From assembly GCA_019634895.1 (NCBI GenBank), contig JAHCAM010000025.1:1-35130 (forward strand): a stretch of 35,130 bases of DNA, written 5' to 3'. Under the pieces are notes generated by a model, which was not told where the DNA came from, searched no databases, and saw nothing but the letters and a program-made list of their open reading frames with translations. Position numbers and translations under genes: made by a program. Positions 35,106 through 35,130 of this stretch are shown here, one piece after another (position 1 is the stretch's first letter; each line of letters opens with the position of its first letter). Source of the DNA: Steroidobacteraceae bacterium (GTDB lineage: Bacteria; Pseudomonadota; Gammaproteobacteria; Steroidobacterales; Steroidobacteraceae).

Positions 35106-35130
35106 GGTCCTGATCAAGGCCTCGGCCGGA
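35092..35130 (+). CDS. RelE/ParE-like toxin, N-terminus only, cut by window edge
   Basis: The first 13 codons of a gene starting GTG at 35092 and overlapping the antitoxin stop by 14 bases. The reading VAAYRVLIKASAG (Met at the start codon) resembles the opening strand of RelE/ParE toxins, which typically begins with Tyr-x-Val-x-Ile/Leu followed by Lys and a small-residue turn. The position straight after a ribbon-helix-helix antitoxin supports this. Whether it acts on ribosome-bound mRNA (RelE) or gyrase (ParE) cannot be told. Confidence 0.7.
   Translation, partial: MAAYRVLIKASAG

Overview
This 35.1 kb window is GC-rich chromosomal DNA with tightly packed genes. Many neighbours share ATGA or TGATG stop/start overlaps. 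Gene content and order point to a gammaproteobacterium, perhaps of the Xanthomonadales/Steroidobacterales/Nevskiales type: hda, a DUF2066 gene, purM-purN-DUF3108, dcd-mrp, metG-rnfB-like-nth, aceE-aceF-lpd with a lipoyl-bearing E3, and grxD-DUF1289. That placement is inferred from gene order and protein style, not from a marker gene. No rRNA, tRNA or CRISPR array was seen, and no gene-free stretch exceeds 300 bases.

Layout. 1-3411 (minus strand): pssA, an intein-containing family 4 uracil-DNA glycosylase, rimI, and the 5' end of prfC, with a long palindromic repeat between rimI and prfC. 3494-7067: proS and a lytic transglycosylase, acyP on the other strand, then wrbA and a DUF2069 membrane protein. 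7069-9353 (minus): hda, pgsA and a DUF2066 secreted protein. 9410-11804 (plus): purM, purN, DUF3108. 11812-13469 (minus): dcd and mrp. 13595-18163 (plus): a HEAT-repeat/Ser-Thr kinase fusion followed by two PilT/PilU-family ATPases. 18168-21390: metG, a soluble RnfB-like ferredoxin, nth. 21428-23536: DUF692, DUF2063 and DoxX genes (gigBCD/bufferin type). 23532-23580: a second copy of the palindromic repeat. 23576-29641 (minus): the pyruvate dehydrogenase operon. 29727-31474: pyrC and RNase T. 31475-31995 (minus): grxD and DUF1289. 32070-34754: a PuuD-like membrane protein, an M48 protease and a DUF898 membrane protein. 34875-35130: a toxin-antitoxin pair cut by the window end.

Most genes are housekeeping (translation, purine and pyrimidine synthesis, phospholipid synthesis, PDH complex, Fe-S handling). 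Four things stand out. (1) A 354-residue LAGLIDADG intein sits in the uracil-DNA glycosylase exactly in front of a conserved cysteine that is, by family comparison, a [4Fe-4S] ligand; that cysteine is therefore also the intein's +1 nucleophile. (2) A HEAT-kinase gene is linked to two pilus-retraction ATPases and lies between mrp and metG, which are often direct neighbours. (3) A gigBCD/bufferin-type maturation cluster has no precursor-peptide gene beside it. (4) Two copies of a palindrome built on AAAGGGGACGCGTCCAATT supply the stop codons of three flanking genes.
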